Source of the DNA: Sisyra terminalis
Lineage: Eukaryota > Arthropoda > Insecta > Neuroptera > Sisyridae
DNA length: 64,000 nt
NCBI GenBank assembly: GCA_958496175.1
Contig: OY292278.1
Coordinates: 42,594,001-42,658,000 of the forward strand
Direction of reading: 5' to 3'
The notes under the pieces are model-generated. The model worked only from the letters and a program-made list of their open reading frames with translations, was not told the origin of the DNA and searched no databases. Shown one piece after another: positions 45,765 through 59,539 of this stretch. The position numbers and the translations under genes were made by a program. Within the stretch, counting starts at the first letter, position 1; the number at the start of each line of letters is the position of its first letter.

Positions 45765-46660
45765 ACTAGTAGTTGCCCGTTGTATTCGCAAATTAAATAA
45801 AATTAAAAAAAAGTTTCCCTAAAATAATATTATGAAATAAAATATAAATATTTTTTTAAATCATTTTAATAACATTTCAAATAACATCATTTCACTAAAT
45901 TAGTATGATAGTTTAATACTTATGTAGTACTTATACCAAATAGGCGATTTTAAATTTTGGTTCGTTTTTCAACAATCAAACTTTTTAAAATCTATTTTAT
46001 TTTATAAACCAATGGTTGTGATCTGGAGTAATTATAATTATATATTCGGCTGAAAAGCATTAAGGTAGCAATTTTTTGCCATACACTTCACTGTCAATTC
46101 AAATATAAAATCTTCGATACTAACTTTTTTTCGGTATTTAGAACAATTTGAAAACCAATTATTGTTATAGAAAATAAATAAAATATTCGAATTTACTTCC
46201 ACGCTTTCCACCTATTTCCAACAATTTTGTATGTACAACGTCCAAATGTGCGAAATCGAATAGCTTTTTAGGCATGTTAACTAACATAAAGAAGGACATT
46301 TTTTTTTCGTTTCACATTGTATTTTCCAATATAAATGCATATTTGTGTCGATGAAATTTGGAAAGTGTTTTCCTTATACGATGCAGACGTATAATAAGAA
46401 AGGGTTTTTGAAAATTTCTCCCCTAAAAGAGTGCAAAAAGGGTAGCAAAGTTTGTAAGGGATAACGTTTAATAAACAATCGAAATTTCAAATATAATAAT
46501 CAATCAAAGTCCGTTAAAAGCGAAACGTTATTACTACTTAGTATAAAACAAAGTTGATTTATTATTAAAAACAAAAACTTAGGGTCTGCTTAAAAATTTA
46601 AACTCTGATAAGTAAATATATCTGAAAAGGTTAAGTTTAGTTTATATATGAGCATTTAGT
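45765..46660 (+). repeat. Dispersed arthropod repeat, copy B
   Basis: Starts CTAGTAGTTGCCCGTTGTAT. The part 45860-46560 is an inverted, diverged copy of about 54250-54905 (for example ATTTGTGTCGATGAAATTTG and CACGCTTTCCACCTATTTCC). Non-coding remains of an unresolved element. Confidence 0.55.
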
Positions 46661-49600
46661 TTTTTGGCTTTGACATATTGTAAACCTGAAAATCAGAAAT
46701 ACGTATTCACAAATAAATACATTAGTGAGTGAGTACCCTTACCAACGTTTTGAATGCGTAAGTGGGGATAACAGCGCATGATCAAAGCCCATTCTGCACG
46801 ACAAGATAGTCAATTTATATATAAAATAGTAAAATAAGAGAAGTTATTCTTATAACCGAGAAAAATTGATTGAAACTATGATTAAATCCTTCGAGCTTAT
46901 ATCCTTAATACTTAAATAAAAATACCAATTATTCTTATATTTTAAGTTCAGATAAAATAATTCATCCAACAAAACAGGTGGGTGCAGAAGGCTAGTGTTG
47001 GAATATATTGTTAAAATGAGGATTTCAAAAGCAGAGAATTTATAAATTAACAAAAAAAATTAATATCTATTACTGGATTTGCAAAGAAAATTGTCGATTT
47101 AACCAACAAATTTGTTTTTATAATTTCTTATTTGCTCTGGCCAATACTATCGACTTTGTCCACATGACCTAAGAAAACGTCTACAGTTTAATAGAGACAA
47201 TTATCACCTTTCACCTATTTTCACATCCATCTTCGTCTGGTGCTATTAAAAGAGTTAATAATAGTATGATAGAATAGAGCCGTAAAAAACATAAATTTTC
47301 TGAACGAGTAAAATGTGTCAACGTTAGAAGAGAAAACATACAAGTTAAAATCATGGATACTAAACATGCCGGCGTGCAAAAAAAACATAAAAAATTCAAT
47401 ACTATATTAGCTAGAATTTTCCTTGTAATGTCGGGTTATTTCCTTAAATGAAACGGAAATAGTGTCACAGGAATTTATACAAACGGAAATGACTAGTCTC
47501 CCAATTTTCAAATAAAAAAATAATATACTTTGAAAAATTTCGATGACCTGGTTATGTTGGGAATATATTTCTTCCTGCATATTGAGAAACATTCTTCATT
47601 TATTGTAGAACAAAAGGGTGGAAATCCTTTGATATTCCATATTATATTTTCTATGGAATAAGTATTTTAAATTAGCGTTAATTCAAGCTATTGATGTGAG
47701 ATTCAATATTGTGTTCTTAAAATATTAATTTATAATAATATCAGGGTCACAGGTAATTGGAATATAGTTAAATTAATTTAAACAATCATTGATTTTGCGA
47801 CGTTTTGTCTTTGTTATCAAGACTTTTTCAAGCTCTGAAAGTATTACAATATTAACAACAGTATAACAATATTATTATAAACAGACCTCAATTATGTTTA
47901 AACAATCGTTAATTAAAAAATTTAAAATTAAAATTAAAACTGTAAAAATAATTTTCAGCTTTCAAGTATGTGTTTTTAAACAAGTCTAACAGCCAACTGA
48001 AAACATCAGTTCATAGTTGTTAAGCTACGCACTTCAAAATATATAATATAATACTAATTTAAAAATTATAAATAAAATATACAAATTCTGAAATGATTAT
48101 CTTTCGAACCCTAATATTTTTATTGTTGTTATTTACACTGGATCTGAACCTTACATAAAATGGATTAATTTATAAGTTATAATTAAAAAACTGCATTGCA
48201 ATTAAATGATTTAACTCTCCAGTATCTAATATGATACTCAAAAAAGGAGTTTTAAAAGCTTCTAATTTCATATTTCTTCATTTGAAAATGCTTTTTAAAT
48301 ATTAATTTTTTCGATGTGGAAAAAAAAATCTTGATTTCTTCCTTCAGTTTCGTATATTTACATGCTTCTTATGAAAATGTTAGTATTTCTTTGATCTTAA
48401 TCGCTACTTTTGGTCCAGATGGAGATAACATGTTGATGTAGTTTTGTAATATCAGAAGATCTTTGGGATTATGTAAACAAGATCTTCTAAATTTAATCTC
48501 ATTGGTATATCCAAATGTATCATAATAAAGAGTCTTAGATCAAATTGATAACCCTTGACAATGAACAACAAAAATAAGGTATCAAGAATTTAAAAAGTTT
48601 TGGTAAAAATTCCTTTTTTTTCCCAGAAAACCCGTCACTTTGGTATTTTTCCAACCCTTAATTTTCAACCCTGAGAAAATAGCTTAAATTTTGGATTTCT
48701 TTTAAATTTATGGTAAATGGAACCAATTTCATTACTAAATTTGCAAAATAAAAACGGACTACTAAAATAAATTACTCAATCAAGGATAATTCAATTCAAG
48801 GACAAAATAAGTTAAAAAAATAGTTTTTTACTTCTTAATGGTTTAGTTAATTTAATATTGGCGTTAGTATTTAGTAGAAGAAATAAAGACAAGTTTATAT
48901 CTAAATGAAACTTTAAATTTTGGAAATCAAATTCATTTGCGTAACCAAAAATCCACATTCTTGTACAACAAAGTTTGTTTGATTTCCGGTAATATAAAAG
49001 CTGAAATATCGTTATATGGATATATTTGACAAGGTATTATACTAACACTTAAAAAAGGCCAAAATATATTTAATACAAACATCCAAAAATATGTAAAAAG
49101 GACATTAAAAACCGTGGAATAACCATTTCCACATTACAAACGAACTTTCACCTAGAAATCAAAGCTTTAACTTCCTCAAAAACTTTCTCTTAAAAGCACA
49201 GATATGTTGTTGACGTTGCAATTTGTATTTTCAGGATTCCATGCTAAGCGTGTAGCTTGCAACGTTTACAAAACTTTAACAGGAGCTTTATATTGCTTGC
49301 ATCTACTGATACTATATACTATGTACTTACTATAAACGGACGAATCATTTTTAATTACGATCGCAGAAAGTTGAAAACTGAACCTAAAACTAAAATTAGA
49401 TACCCAGAATAAAGTTTTGTTTGCTTTTCAGATATCCAAAAACTAAAATCAACAGTTTGCAAATATTTAATTAATAAAATAAAAAGTTAAAAAAAATGGT
49501 CAGTTCATATTACAAACTACGAATTAATTACTACAGTGCTTATTTAATTTCGTTTAATTTAATTTCATAGAAACAAACGGTAAGTTTAACTTATACACGT

Positions 49601-49942
49601 AAGGTTTTATAAAAAAAAATTCATATCAACGAAGGTATGTAATTATTTTGTCCATCTTTTTAGTTATTTTTTTAATTTTTGAAATTTTTCACCAAAATCG
49701 GTATCAATTGCAAATATAGTTTCATAAATTTAAAGTTTATGATTTAAAATCCGAATCATGATTGCGTTAAAGTTGATATATCATCGGTAGATGCATATGT
49801 TACTGCAGTAACGCATATAATGGTATTATTAACCGTTTCAAAAGGAATCAGAACTCCATTTGAATTCCAGGAAAAACGAGGCTTTTAAAAGGGTACTCGT
49901 TGTTTATATTTTAAGGCTGAATAAACAAGAATGGGTCATCAT
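46661..49942. other. AT-rich intergenic stretch
   Basis: 3.3 kb without a supported gene. Several short open frames are uninformative. It includes the hammerhead-like relic at 47796-47835. Confidence 0.4.
47796..47835 (-). repeat. Degenerate hammerhead-like end motif
   Basis: Minus strand: CTTGAAAAA, GTCTT, GATAACA, AAGAC, AAAACGTCGC. Stem II is intact but both core strands are mutated (CTTGAAA for CTGANGA, AAAA for GAAA). Compare the loop at 11299-11310. Confidence 0.4.
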
Positions 49943-51179
49943 CAGTGGCGTGCACACAGATTTTAGGCAGGGTAGGCAGAAATTTTAAAACTTAATTTAA
50001 TATAATCAAAAATGCTGCATGTTGGTTTTAGTTCGTCGTCATGATGAGTAAATAATGAGCCTTATACCGATTAGCCAATAAAATTTTAAAGAGTGAATTT
50101 TCCGATTTTTTTTTTGTCAATCGATGGAAAATTGTTTGTAGAAGTTTGTGACAAAATAGTTTAGTGGTAATAAATTAATTAAGAAAAATTAATTAATTAG
50201 TCATTGATATAGTAAAATGTTAAGAAAATATGGTTCAAACCAACATACAATAACAAAAATGCGGGAAAATTTAGGAAATGGTTGGCTAATTGTAAAACTA
50301 AAAAAAAAAAATTGAGGAAAACTAAACAGAACCTCCCCTCTCCGAAAAAAAATAGAAAAAAAAGGCAACTATGAAATTATTTTTTTTCCTCAAATTATAT
50401 TTTCCCAAAATTTTACAAAATAACAAAAATCGAAGCATAATTAAAGAGGCTTTTTCCCCAAATTTTTTATCGCGTGTGAAAATCAACTTTTCACACAAAA
50501 TTTTTTGGAAAATATAATATACGATGTAGAACATTAAGTGTTTTTAAAACTCGGAAAATATTTTCCATACTTTCTGATTCAACCAACTTTCCCAAATTAT
50601 TAAAAATCAATACAATATTGCACAGGCTTTTCACACATTAATTTTCATCGTTTGTGAAAATCAACTTTTTACACCAAAAATTTTAAAAATATATATAAGA
50701 AATAGAACATTTATTCGTTAACTTTTTTTTTAATTTTAGTTTTATCCAACCAGTCTTGTGTAAGAAGACAGTGTCTTTCTATGAGGTTGCCTGCGTGCAT
50801 ATGTGTAGAATTATATGTTTGTATCATTGGTTTTATACGAACGCACACACTGACACACATATAGGCTATTAGTGCACACATATAAATATTTAGGCACGAA
50901 GAGTTTGTCTTTCCCGCTGCTGGACTCAGCAGCGCTAGTGTATCGCAATGCAAATAGTATCAGTCGCTTACTTGAAATTGAACAAACAAACGAACGAGCT
51001 GGCATAATCTGTATACTGTATAGATGATATCCGTTAAGATTTTTTGTTTATTGATATTTGATAGTAAATAAAATAAAATATCGTAAATAAAGTAAAATAT
51101 CAGAACAAGATTATAAATATTTACCTGAATTATGTAGGGTAGGCAGTGTCTTTTTGTCTATATGTAATGCACGCCACTG
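49943..51179. mobile_element. hAT-type element, 1237 bp, perfect target duplication
   Basis: Ends CAGTGGCGTGCA at both sides (inverted), flanked by exact GTCATCAT (49935-49942, 51180-51187). Sub-terminal GGGTAGGCAG occurs at both ends in the same orientation. The interior has CACACACTGACACACATATA-like sequence and no transposase frame. The intact duplication suggests relatively recent insertion. Confidence 0.8.
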
Positions 51180-51187
51180 GTCATCAT

Positions 51188-53530
51188 TAATAAGGGAAGC
51201 ATATATTTTTACTCTTCTGTGATTTATTCCCTAACCTTAAATCTTTAACTTTTATATTTTTTTCATTAATTTTCTTTTCTGTATACATTACACATAAACT
51301 ATATTTTCTAATCCAAATAATTACGAATATTGAACATCTCAATACTAAAACTCTTGAATGAATATATTTACCAGCGAAGCTGGTGGTATGTACTATAATC
51401 GATGAAAACGGTATTTAAATGAGACATATTTTCAGCTGGCAATATTTCATTATGAAATAATCCAAATAAAAGGTTAATATTTACCACATGAAAAGATAAA
51501 ATCATTTCACCAAACAACACCTTTTGATTTCGATTTTCCCTATTAAAGTAATTTTCTTTAATCTCCTACATTTCAATTTAGTTTTAAGTACTTTTGGTTG
51601 AAATAAATTTTAAATCGGTATCCCTAATTTGAATGAAAAAAACCAACCTTTATTTTTGCATAATTTATTCAAAAATTTGCATTACAAAAAAAAGAAAAAA
51701 GGATCATTAAAATAAAAATACATCAAAGTTTATTATCATTAAATAAAAAGCATATTTTTTATGTTATTTTTGGAAAACATATTACTTTTTTTGGTTGTAT
51801 AATTTTCTTTTCCTATACAATAATTCAAAATATTAACTTAAACAAAAATGCATATTTTTATAATTCAGTAATACTTTGCTTTTCTATAATTTGGAAAATT
51901 TATATTGGTAGTTCGAAAAGTTAATACCAATTTTGAAAGAAAATTAACACGCAAGTAAGTAAGTAATATTTACACAAAAATTTCAAAAAACGGTGGTAAC
52001 CACTGTAAAATAATTATTAAAAATCGTTTCATCATTGAATTTTATTGATATCATTGAATCTAATTTAACTATGAATTTTCCCAGACAAAACTTATTGAAC
52101 ATTTTTTTTTTGACTAAAACCAATCCATTACAAATTTTTCCAATGACCATAAAGCACAAAGCAATTCCCTATTGCATAAAACTTTTCTTTGAAATTCATC
52201 ATATAATGACAAAAATGAAAATATCTCAATGCAACAATTCCGTGTTTTCATTAACCTTCATCAAGACTCTTTACAAGAGGACCGCAACTCTAATTCAAGT
52301 ACCTAATATAATTATAATTCATATTAATCATAAGTATAATTAAAACCCAACAATTATAATTATTCTGCGAGTAATTTTCATGCTCTATTATAAATCTGCT
52401 CTACTTGCAGAAAAGGTTCTTATATTTCTTTTTCAATGATTTAATTTCTTTTGTTTCCTTTCAAAATAATTTCTGCAATTATTTAATAATTTTGCGCTTA
52501 TTTTTTTTTTTTTTTGAATTACCTTTCATATACGATAGCCAATTTATTTTCCGGCAAAAAATAAATATTTGATTGCAATATATGTAGGTACGTCGGCCAA
52601 TTGGTACGTATCATATCGAAGTCTTATGTACCTATATAGATTTTCCCATTGGAAATTGGTTGGTGTATTTTAATTGACTCATATGGGAGAAAAATTGATT
52701 GATTTTTTTGTGGCAATGTGTGAAAGAAATGAGAAATTTTAATGGATTTTTTGTCCATCTCGTCAAGTCATGGTAATTTTAAATAATTGAGATTGATCAT
52801 CATTTATTTTTGATTCATATATGTGTATAAGGTAAAGTTGGAAATTGTTTCTAAAATTAAACGGCCATTGTATGATAAAAAAGGGTATAAATCAGGTCGT
52901 ATGTTTTTAAGGTAATTAAATTGACAAATTATTTTCGTCAGTTTCATTTTAATTCAACAGGCATTCGTGGTGATCGTTTATGAAACTCCAAGATAGATTT
53001 ATAACGGTCGACTCATAATGTTTTATTTCATATTTTTAATCAATATGTTGATTCTATTCAAACGTTTATTTTGATTTTCAGTGTGAAATCAATTTAAATA
53101 TTTATGCCAAATATTTAATGTATTAATTAAATGAGCAAATAAATTCATTGACACCTTGGCAATAGTAATTAATTCTGGACCTCTTTCAGTGAAATAACAT
53201 TAGTAAGATTTTTCCAATTTGCAAACTGTCGAATTTATAATTCTAATTTCTTCTTTTTGATTAATGAACCACGAAAAATTGTTTTATATGTTTTTTCACT
53301 ATTCAGGCGAAAAATCTTAAATTCTAGATTAATTAAAGTTCCTAAAAGAATAACAAAAAAAGCTTAAAATGTAGTTTTTGTGATCATAAAAGCTTTATGC
53401 TTTGCATTCTTCGAATTACATCCACAGTTAAATCATATACTAGAGTACTCGGTGAACTTTGTGCCAGCTATAATTGAATTACGAAAATTAGTTGATGTCG
53501 GTCGTATTATCACAATTTTAATTATTAACT
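51188..53530. other. AT-rich intergenic stretch
   Basis: No supported gene. A 102-codon frame at 52035 is low complexity and unconvincing. Confidence 0.4.
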
Positions 53531-55736
53531 AGCTGATCCCCGCGACTTCGTCTGCGTAACGTAGGTGTAGATTATATTTTCTTTTCAAATTTGCTATTTG
53601 TAGTGGTATATGAAAATTTGTATTTTTCTTATTTCTTTTACGAAAAACATAATCATACTTAAAAAGACTATTTTGTCAACTTTAAAAAGACACATTTAAT
53701 AAAATGTTCCTTAGAATAAAATACTTGTATGTAATGATCAACTAATTTCCAAAAAATATTTATAAATATCTAAAAAGAGTATGGTCTATTGCGTATACGT
53801 ACGGTAAGTATGCCTAACGTGAACCAAATAATCCATAAATCAATCAGTATCTAAACAATAATAAAAAATATCGTAAAGTTCATTAAAGTCAGTCTTTATT
53901 ATGACTTAAAACAATAAAAAGTGATCAAAAATGGTCAAGTATGACCATTGTGTGTCTATTCACTTATTATTAAAATATCTGGATTTGAACTATGTAATTA
54001 AACCATTTTCTTTTAGTTCGCCGGATTTCTCGCTATTCGATATTTGCTCAATAATGTATTTATTTGTGATTACGTGTATCGGATTTTCAGGTTTACTATA
54101 TGTGAAAGCCAAAAAACTTAATGCTCACTTATAAACTTAACTTAATCATTTTCAGATATATCGATCAGAGTTTAAATTTTTAAGTAGACCCAAAGTTTCT
54201 GTTTCTAATATTAAACCAAAATTGTTTTATTTTAAGCGATAAAACGTTTTGTCTATAACGAACATATTTTGAAAATGAAATTTGAAATTTCGATTGTTTA
54301 TTAGACGTTATGCCGTACAAACTTTGCCACCATTTTTTACTCTTTTAGAGGAAGAATTATCAAAAACCCTTTCTTATTATATATCTGCATCGTATAAGAA
54401 AAACACTTTCCAAATTTCATCGACACAAATATGCATTTATATTTGAAAATACAATGAAAACGAAAGAAATATGTCCTTAATTTTGATTATCATGACTAAA
54501 AAACAATTCGATTCCTCACATTTGGATGTTGACGTACAAAGTTGTTGGAAATAGGTGGATAGCGTGGAAATAAATTCGAATATTTTATTTATTTCCAATA
54601 ACAATAATTGGTTTTCAAATTGTTCTAGATACCGAAGAAAAGTTAGTTTGGAAGATTCTATATTTTAATTGATAATGAAATATATGATAAAAATTGCTCC
54701 CTTAATGCTTTTCAGCAGAATATATATATATAATTGCTCTAGTTCATAATCATTGGTTCATAAAAATTAGATTTTACAAAGTTTGATTGTCGAAAAACAA
54801 ACAACAATTAAAAACCGCCTCTTTGGTATTTGGTATAAGTACCTACTACATAAACTTTCATACTAATTAAGTGAAATGACGTTATTTAAAATGTTGTTAC
54901 TAAAATGATATAACAAAAACAGAAACTTCTTATTAATTAATTATTTATTTATTTATTGCACTTATTGAATTCAAAATTTCGATTCTTGATTAACTCTCCA
55001 TTTTCTCATGCAAACTTAGTTACCCTTTTTACTCTTTTTGGGTAGGAATTTTCAAAAAAAAATCGTATCAAATATCTACTTGTTATAAGGAATACATCGA
55101 ATATTAAAGTTTCAACAGTCAGAGAAGGTATGTAAATACACGATTTTAAAAACGTATTTACTTTAAGTTTTATTAATATTATTATTATTGCTACAACTTT
55201 TACTTTTTTTCATTAATATTTTCTTATTGGGAAACTCTAAGGGTCTCTTTTAAACAATTTTGTAAAAAAAAAGTTTACTGTAAGATTCGAACAAAAAAGA
55301 AAAAAAAGGCAATTTTTTAGACTTAAAATTGAATTCACTGTGCTTTTCAGTTCAATTCAGTAGCAGTTCAACTAAAAATATTTTTACAGATTATTTTCTA
55401 ACTTTTAATTACCTTTCCAATGATATATAACTCGCCTGTCTAAAATAAAAAATTTTTGTTTCATCCCTAGGGAATACCTTCCCTTATTATTTTAAAGGAA
55501 TGATAAGTAGCCTAACATGTGTGGTAAATAGTGTTGTATCTTAATACGAATTTTTAATTAATTGGGTTGTTCCGTTCTTTAGTTAAACCGGGACACACAG
55601 ACAGACAGGCAGAAAAAAAAATTAAAAATGTTAAATTTGGAATAAGGGCCTCTTGAAACAAATATTTACCTTAAAATTGGGTTCAAAATAGAGATGTACA
55701 GACAAACGTAAGAATTTTATATATTAGTATAGATAT
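53531..55736 (+). repeat. Dispersed arthropod repeat, copy C, composite
   Basis: Starts AGCTGATCCCCGCGACTTCG, parallel to copy A (2793) for about 400 bp. It then contains at 54250-54905 an inverted match to copy B, and ends with AACCGGGACACACAGACAGA and TATATTAGTATAGAT. It is either one long element or two nested ones. No intact ORF. Confidence 0.55.
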
Positions 55737-57479
55737 AAATATAATTGAATTCTTATACTTATGGTAGCTTGATTTTTGTGAATGGCATAGTGTAATTGTT
55801 GGTCTTTGGTCATTGATAAACGAGAATCCCAATCCTAAAGTTTGGCATTAAAATCGTCACCAACTTCACATTTGTTTCTAAGGGTGATAAAGAAGTCATT
55901 ACATTCCTCCATGGAAATTTTGAGCTTTGGCGAACTAGTGATGTTCCTTATTTAAAAAAAAATGTTCAATGAAAAACTTGACCTAGCGAAAACAACAGTA
56001 GCATTTGCCTATCTTCAAACGGTATTCACATGAGTTGATATTTCCACTTGTACACCAGATTCACCCTCTTCAAACATCCTCCGCTTTCCATGCTTTCCCG
56101 TTTCAAACTTATCCGAACGTTAAATTTTTTTCATTATAAATCCAATAAAACAATTCAAGTTTGCAACAACGTCAGCGTGCTTAATGAATTTATTTCGTTT
56201 TAAAACAATATAGAGCTTTTTGTGTCACCAGATATCCAGCACTGGCACTGGGAATTTTTTTTATAAAAGCCTTTCAAACTAGAAACATAAAACAAATCTC
56301 CCATAATATTAACAATATTCAAAACTCTGACAAAAACACACAAACAATTTTTACTCACATATAACTATATCGCTTTTTTTTTTCTTTAATTATTTAATTT
56401 GTATTCATTATTCTGATACATTTTCCGAAACATTTTCACAAAGCTTCGGAAAAACCAATTTTTTAATCAATAATATTCGAAATGTGTAGGTAAACGTTAA
56501 TGAAAAATAAACAATGAATATTGTTTTGTTAATTTTAGAGACTTCAAATGAGCTTTTATTTAACAATGAAAACAAGATAAATCTAGAACGGAAATTAAAA
56601 GCTTTGGTACATTAAAAATAGACGCAAAAGAGGAACAGGAGGATAATTAAATGGAAAAATATATGTAGTCGTATTATTGTTATTATTTAAAATAAATACT
56701 CTACTGGTAGATAATATTGCTTGAAGTATTCCTCGGCGATTTGAAGATATAAAGAGAGGAAATTTTGTTTTCCAGGTATTGTTTTATTGGCGTTTTTGCA
56801 TTGAATGTGAGTTATTAAATTCATTAAGGTTTTATGATAGGAAATAATCGTTAAATAATTTCACTATAAATCAAATATGTGCAGTATAGAATATAAAACC
56901 AAAGTTCTGCACTATGTTTAAAAATATTAGTTTAATTGGTATCAAAATTATTGAATTTAGATACTAAGTTTTTAAAGTCATTAATCTTATTTATAAAAAT
57001 TCTTTCTTTTATCATGAATACTTTAATTTAATTTAATTTTGGGAATGTTTCATCATAATTAATATAAGACTTCATTTTATAATACAGTCGTTGTGCTAAA
57101 CGTGGGTTACAAAGATCAATCTCTTGATTATAAACATATTGAAAAAATTGATCATCTTTTATTCCAACATTTAAAGTTCATATAATGAAAAATTCGATAC
57201 GAAAAAAATCTAATATACTTATCATCTAAGGCTCCCCGCCAAAGCTTTCCACTGAATTTCAATTGGATATAGGCCCTTTAAAAGCTTATCACTTTTGCTA
57301 ATTGTATTATCTTTTGTACCAATTTTAATGAAAACTTACAGGAAATCAATCAACAACTAATTTATATAAAAATTGTAAATTTTATTTTTATATACGAAGC
57401 AGAATTGAGGAACTGCACTAAATCTTTCATCATTCAATGTATCCAGTTATTCCAATCAAAAGCTCTCCGAAGAACCCAC
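55737..57479. other. AT-rich intergenic stretch
   Basis: No supported gene, paired repeat or RNA gene. Confidence 0.4.
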
Positions 57480-58171
57480 AAAGCTCCTTTGATGCTAAAA
57501 ATGAAGTAATTTATTAAAATTGCAATTCCCTTAATTTAGCGAAACTAATTTTACTGGAATTCCACAACAAATTATCCTCCCATAAAAATGCAATATTATA
57601 TCCCTCCAGCACTTTTAAGCATAATTTTTAGATGATAAAATTCAGATCTCAGCTTTTATTAAATAAGAAGACAATTCAGGTTGTTTCAGATCGGTTTTTT
57701 TTAATCAATATTTTTCAATATTCAAATTTGCAACGTTTCGTTACGTATCGTAACTTCATGAAGCTTCTTGAATCACAAAAAATAAAATATTTTTAATTTA
57801 AATTCAATAAATGAATAAATAAATAAATAAAAAAAAATATTTATTGAATTTAAATTAAAAATATTTTATTTTTTGTGATTCAAGAAGCCTCATGAAGTTA
57901 CGATACGTAACGAAACGTTGCAAATTTGAATATTGAAAAATATTGATTAAAAAAAACCGATCTGAAACAACCTGAATTGTCTTCTTGTTTAATAAAAGCT
58001 GAGATCTGAATTTTATCATCTAGAACATATGTTTAAAAGTGCTGGAGGGATATAATATTGGATTTTTATGGGAGGATATTTTGTTGTGGAATTCCAGTAA
58101 AATTAATTTAGCTAAATTAAGGGAATTTAAATTTTAATAAATTACTTCATTGTTAGCATGAAAGGAGCTTT
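57480..58171. mobile_element. 692-bp palindrome, hammerhead-palindrome family
   Basis: Inverted arms pair from AAAGCTCC (57480) to GGAGCTTT (58171) around a centre at about 57825. The inner 57632-58020 is the palindromic element proper (GATAAAATTCAGATCTCAGC outside, AACGTTTCGTTACGTATCGT inside). The outer 150 bp on each side are also inverted, so host-flanking DNA was included in the duplication. The hammerhead-like cores (57738-57775 minus; 57885-57915 plus, CTCATGA...GTTAC GATAC GTAAC GAAACG) have a mutated first strand. Confidence 0.75.
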
Positions 58172-58183
58172 AAGGGTTAAATT

Positions 58184-58262
58184 ACGTAGCTAATTTGAAT
58201 ATTAAAAAATATTCAATAAAAAAAACTGATCTTAAACAACCTGAATTGTCTTCTTACTTAAG
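58184..58262 (+). repeat. Partial right end of the hammerhead-palindrome family
   Basis: ACGTAGCTAATTTGAATATT to CTTAAACAACCTGAATTGTC matches the right ends at 20941 and 57915. It lies only 12 bp beyond the big palindrome. Confidence 0.6.
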
Positions 58263-58939
58263 AACACTTTCATTTTCTAATCTTTCTAGGCCTTTTTATT
58301 GATAGGATACTCCTTTAAATGAATTCTATAATATTTCTTTTGTATAAAGAAGTACAATTATAAAAGAAATTCAATTCCAATGACCAAAAAAAATAAATAA
58401 AAATAAGTTCGTCTTAATCTTTTATTTTTAATTTTTTCCCTCAACTTCTCCTTAACATAATAACTACTTTTAGGTAAAAAAAAGTACCTAATTTCTTTTG
58501 GCTATTTAAAATTGAATTGTTAAAATTCTCGTATATTTCTAGAAGACTAACGTTTTCTAAAGAATATTTTTCTTGAGAACTTCTCAAGAAAAACCGTAGA
58601 TTTCCATGTTTTAAAAGACCAAAAGATTACTATAATTAAAATTTGTATTTATAAAGTTGTCCCGGTATAGATTTTACTAAGAGTTTCGACTAAAATTGCT
58701 GGTTTCATTAATCCAATTATTATTAAGGAAACAATAAATTCCCTGTTGCCAGATTAAGTCATAAAACGCACTGTTGTCAAGTCCTCAAGCCATTCATAAA
58801 AATTAATGCTGGAAATAAATTGCACGATGCACAACATTGCACACGTATAATAAACTTCATGTGATTCCAGTGGATATATAGTATATACAGGGAGTAAATT
58901 AATGGTTAATGTCGGGAACATTTATCAGGGAAAGATTAG

Positions 58940-59217
58940 GAGTTGAGATTACCGTCAGATATAAGTAATACAATGACCCCTTTGGCTAAAGATTACGTGA
59001 CATCTTCCTCTAATCACATGCAAATACAACTCTATGTACATCCGACTTCCGATTTGGTAAGTCGCCCTGAATTAACTCAAACAATTCACAACAGTTCCCA
59101 TTACTTTAATCTGTGTTATTATTAACAATTTAACTTGTATTTTCCATTTTCTTTTTTTTTCATTTTTTTTTCTTTCGTTAGATTTCGTTTCTCTTAATTT
59201 TTACCAATTGTGTGTAA
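58940..59217 (+). CDS. Candidate terminal two exons of an unidentified gene
   Basis: A frame open from 58940 reads LAKDYVTSSSNHMQIQLYVH, then PTSDL, up to a good donor TTG|GTAAGT (59056/59057). A 125-nt intron with a very strong pyrimidine tract and TTAG (59181) leads in phase 0 to ISFLLIFTNCV and a stop at 59215-59217; AATAAA follows at 59244. The pattern (T-S-S-S-N-x-M-x-I-x-L, then S-D-x-x-S-x-x-L-x-F) is reminiscent of the end of a CUB domain, an extracellular module, but this is a weak resemblance. The exact exon start is unknown and upstream exons are not found. No repeat match elsewhere in the window. Confidence 0.35.
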
Positions 59218-59539
59218 CACTGACCTCGGTCAGGCACAAATTAAATAAATGGTTCGTGGACAGATGTTCTCAATTATTGTTAGAACAAATCTTGACATGT
59301 AAACAATGGACTAAACGATGGAAAACTTTTATGATATGAAACCATATTGATAGCTAATGAAATCTCAGGCATCTGGCATATATCCATGATTGCGAATTTA
59401 ATTCAATTTCTCCTCGTTCTTTCATTGATCTCAATTGCCATAAGTTTAAACTATTCCCTTTAAGACCATAGTTTTGTGAAATTAAAAAGAAAACAGAAGC
59501 TTAATTAACTTTGGAGTATGAATTTAGATTTCTTTTATT

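Noticed and set aside
57801..57850. AATAAATAAATAAATA tract as multiple polyadenylation signals
   Set aside because: Centre of a palindrome of AT-rich repeats; no gene ends there.
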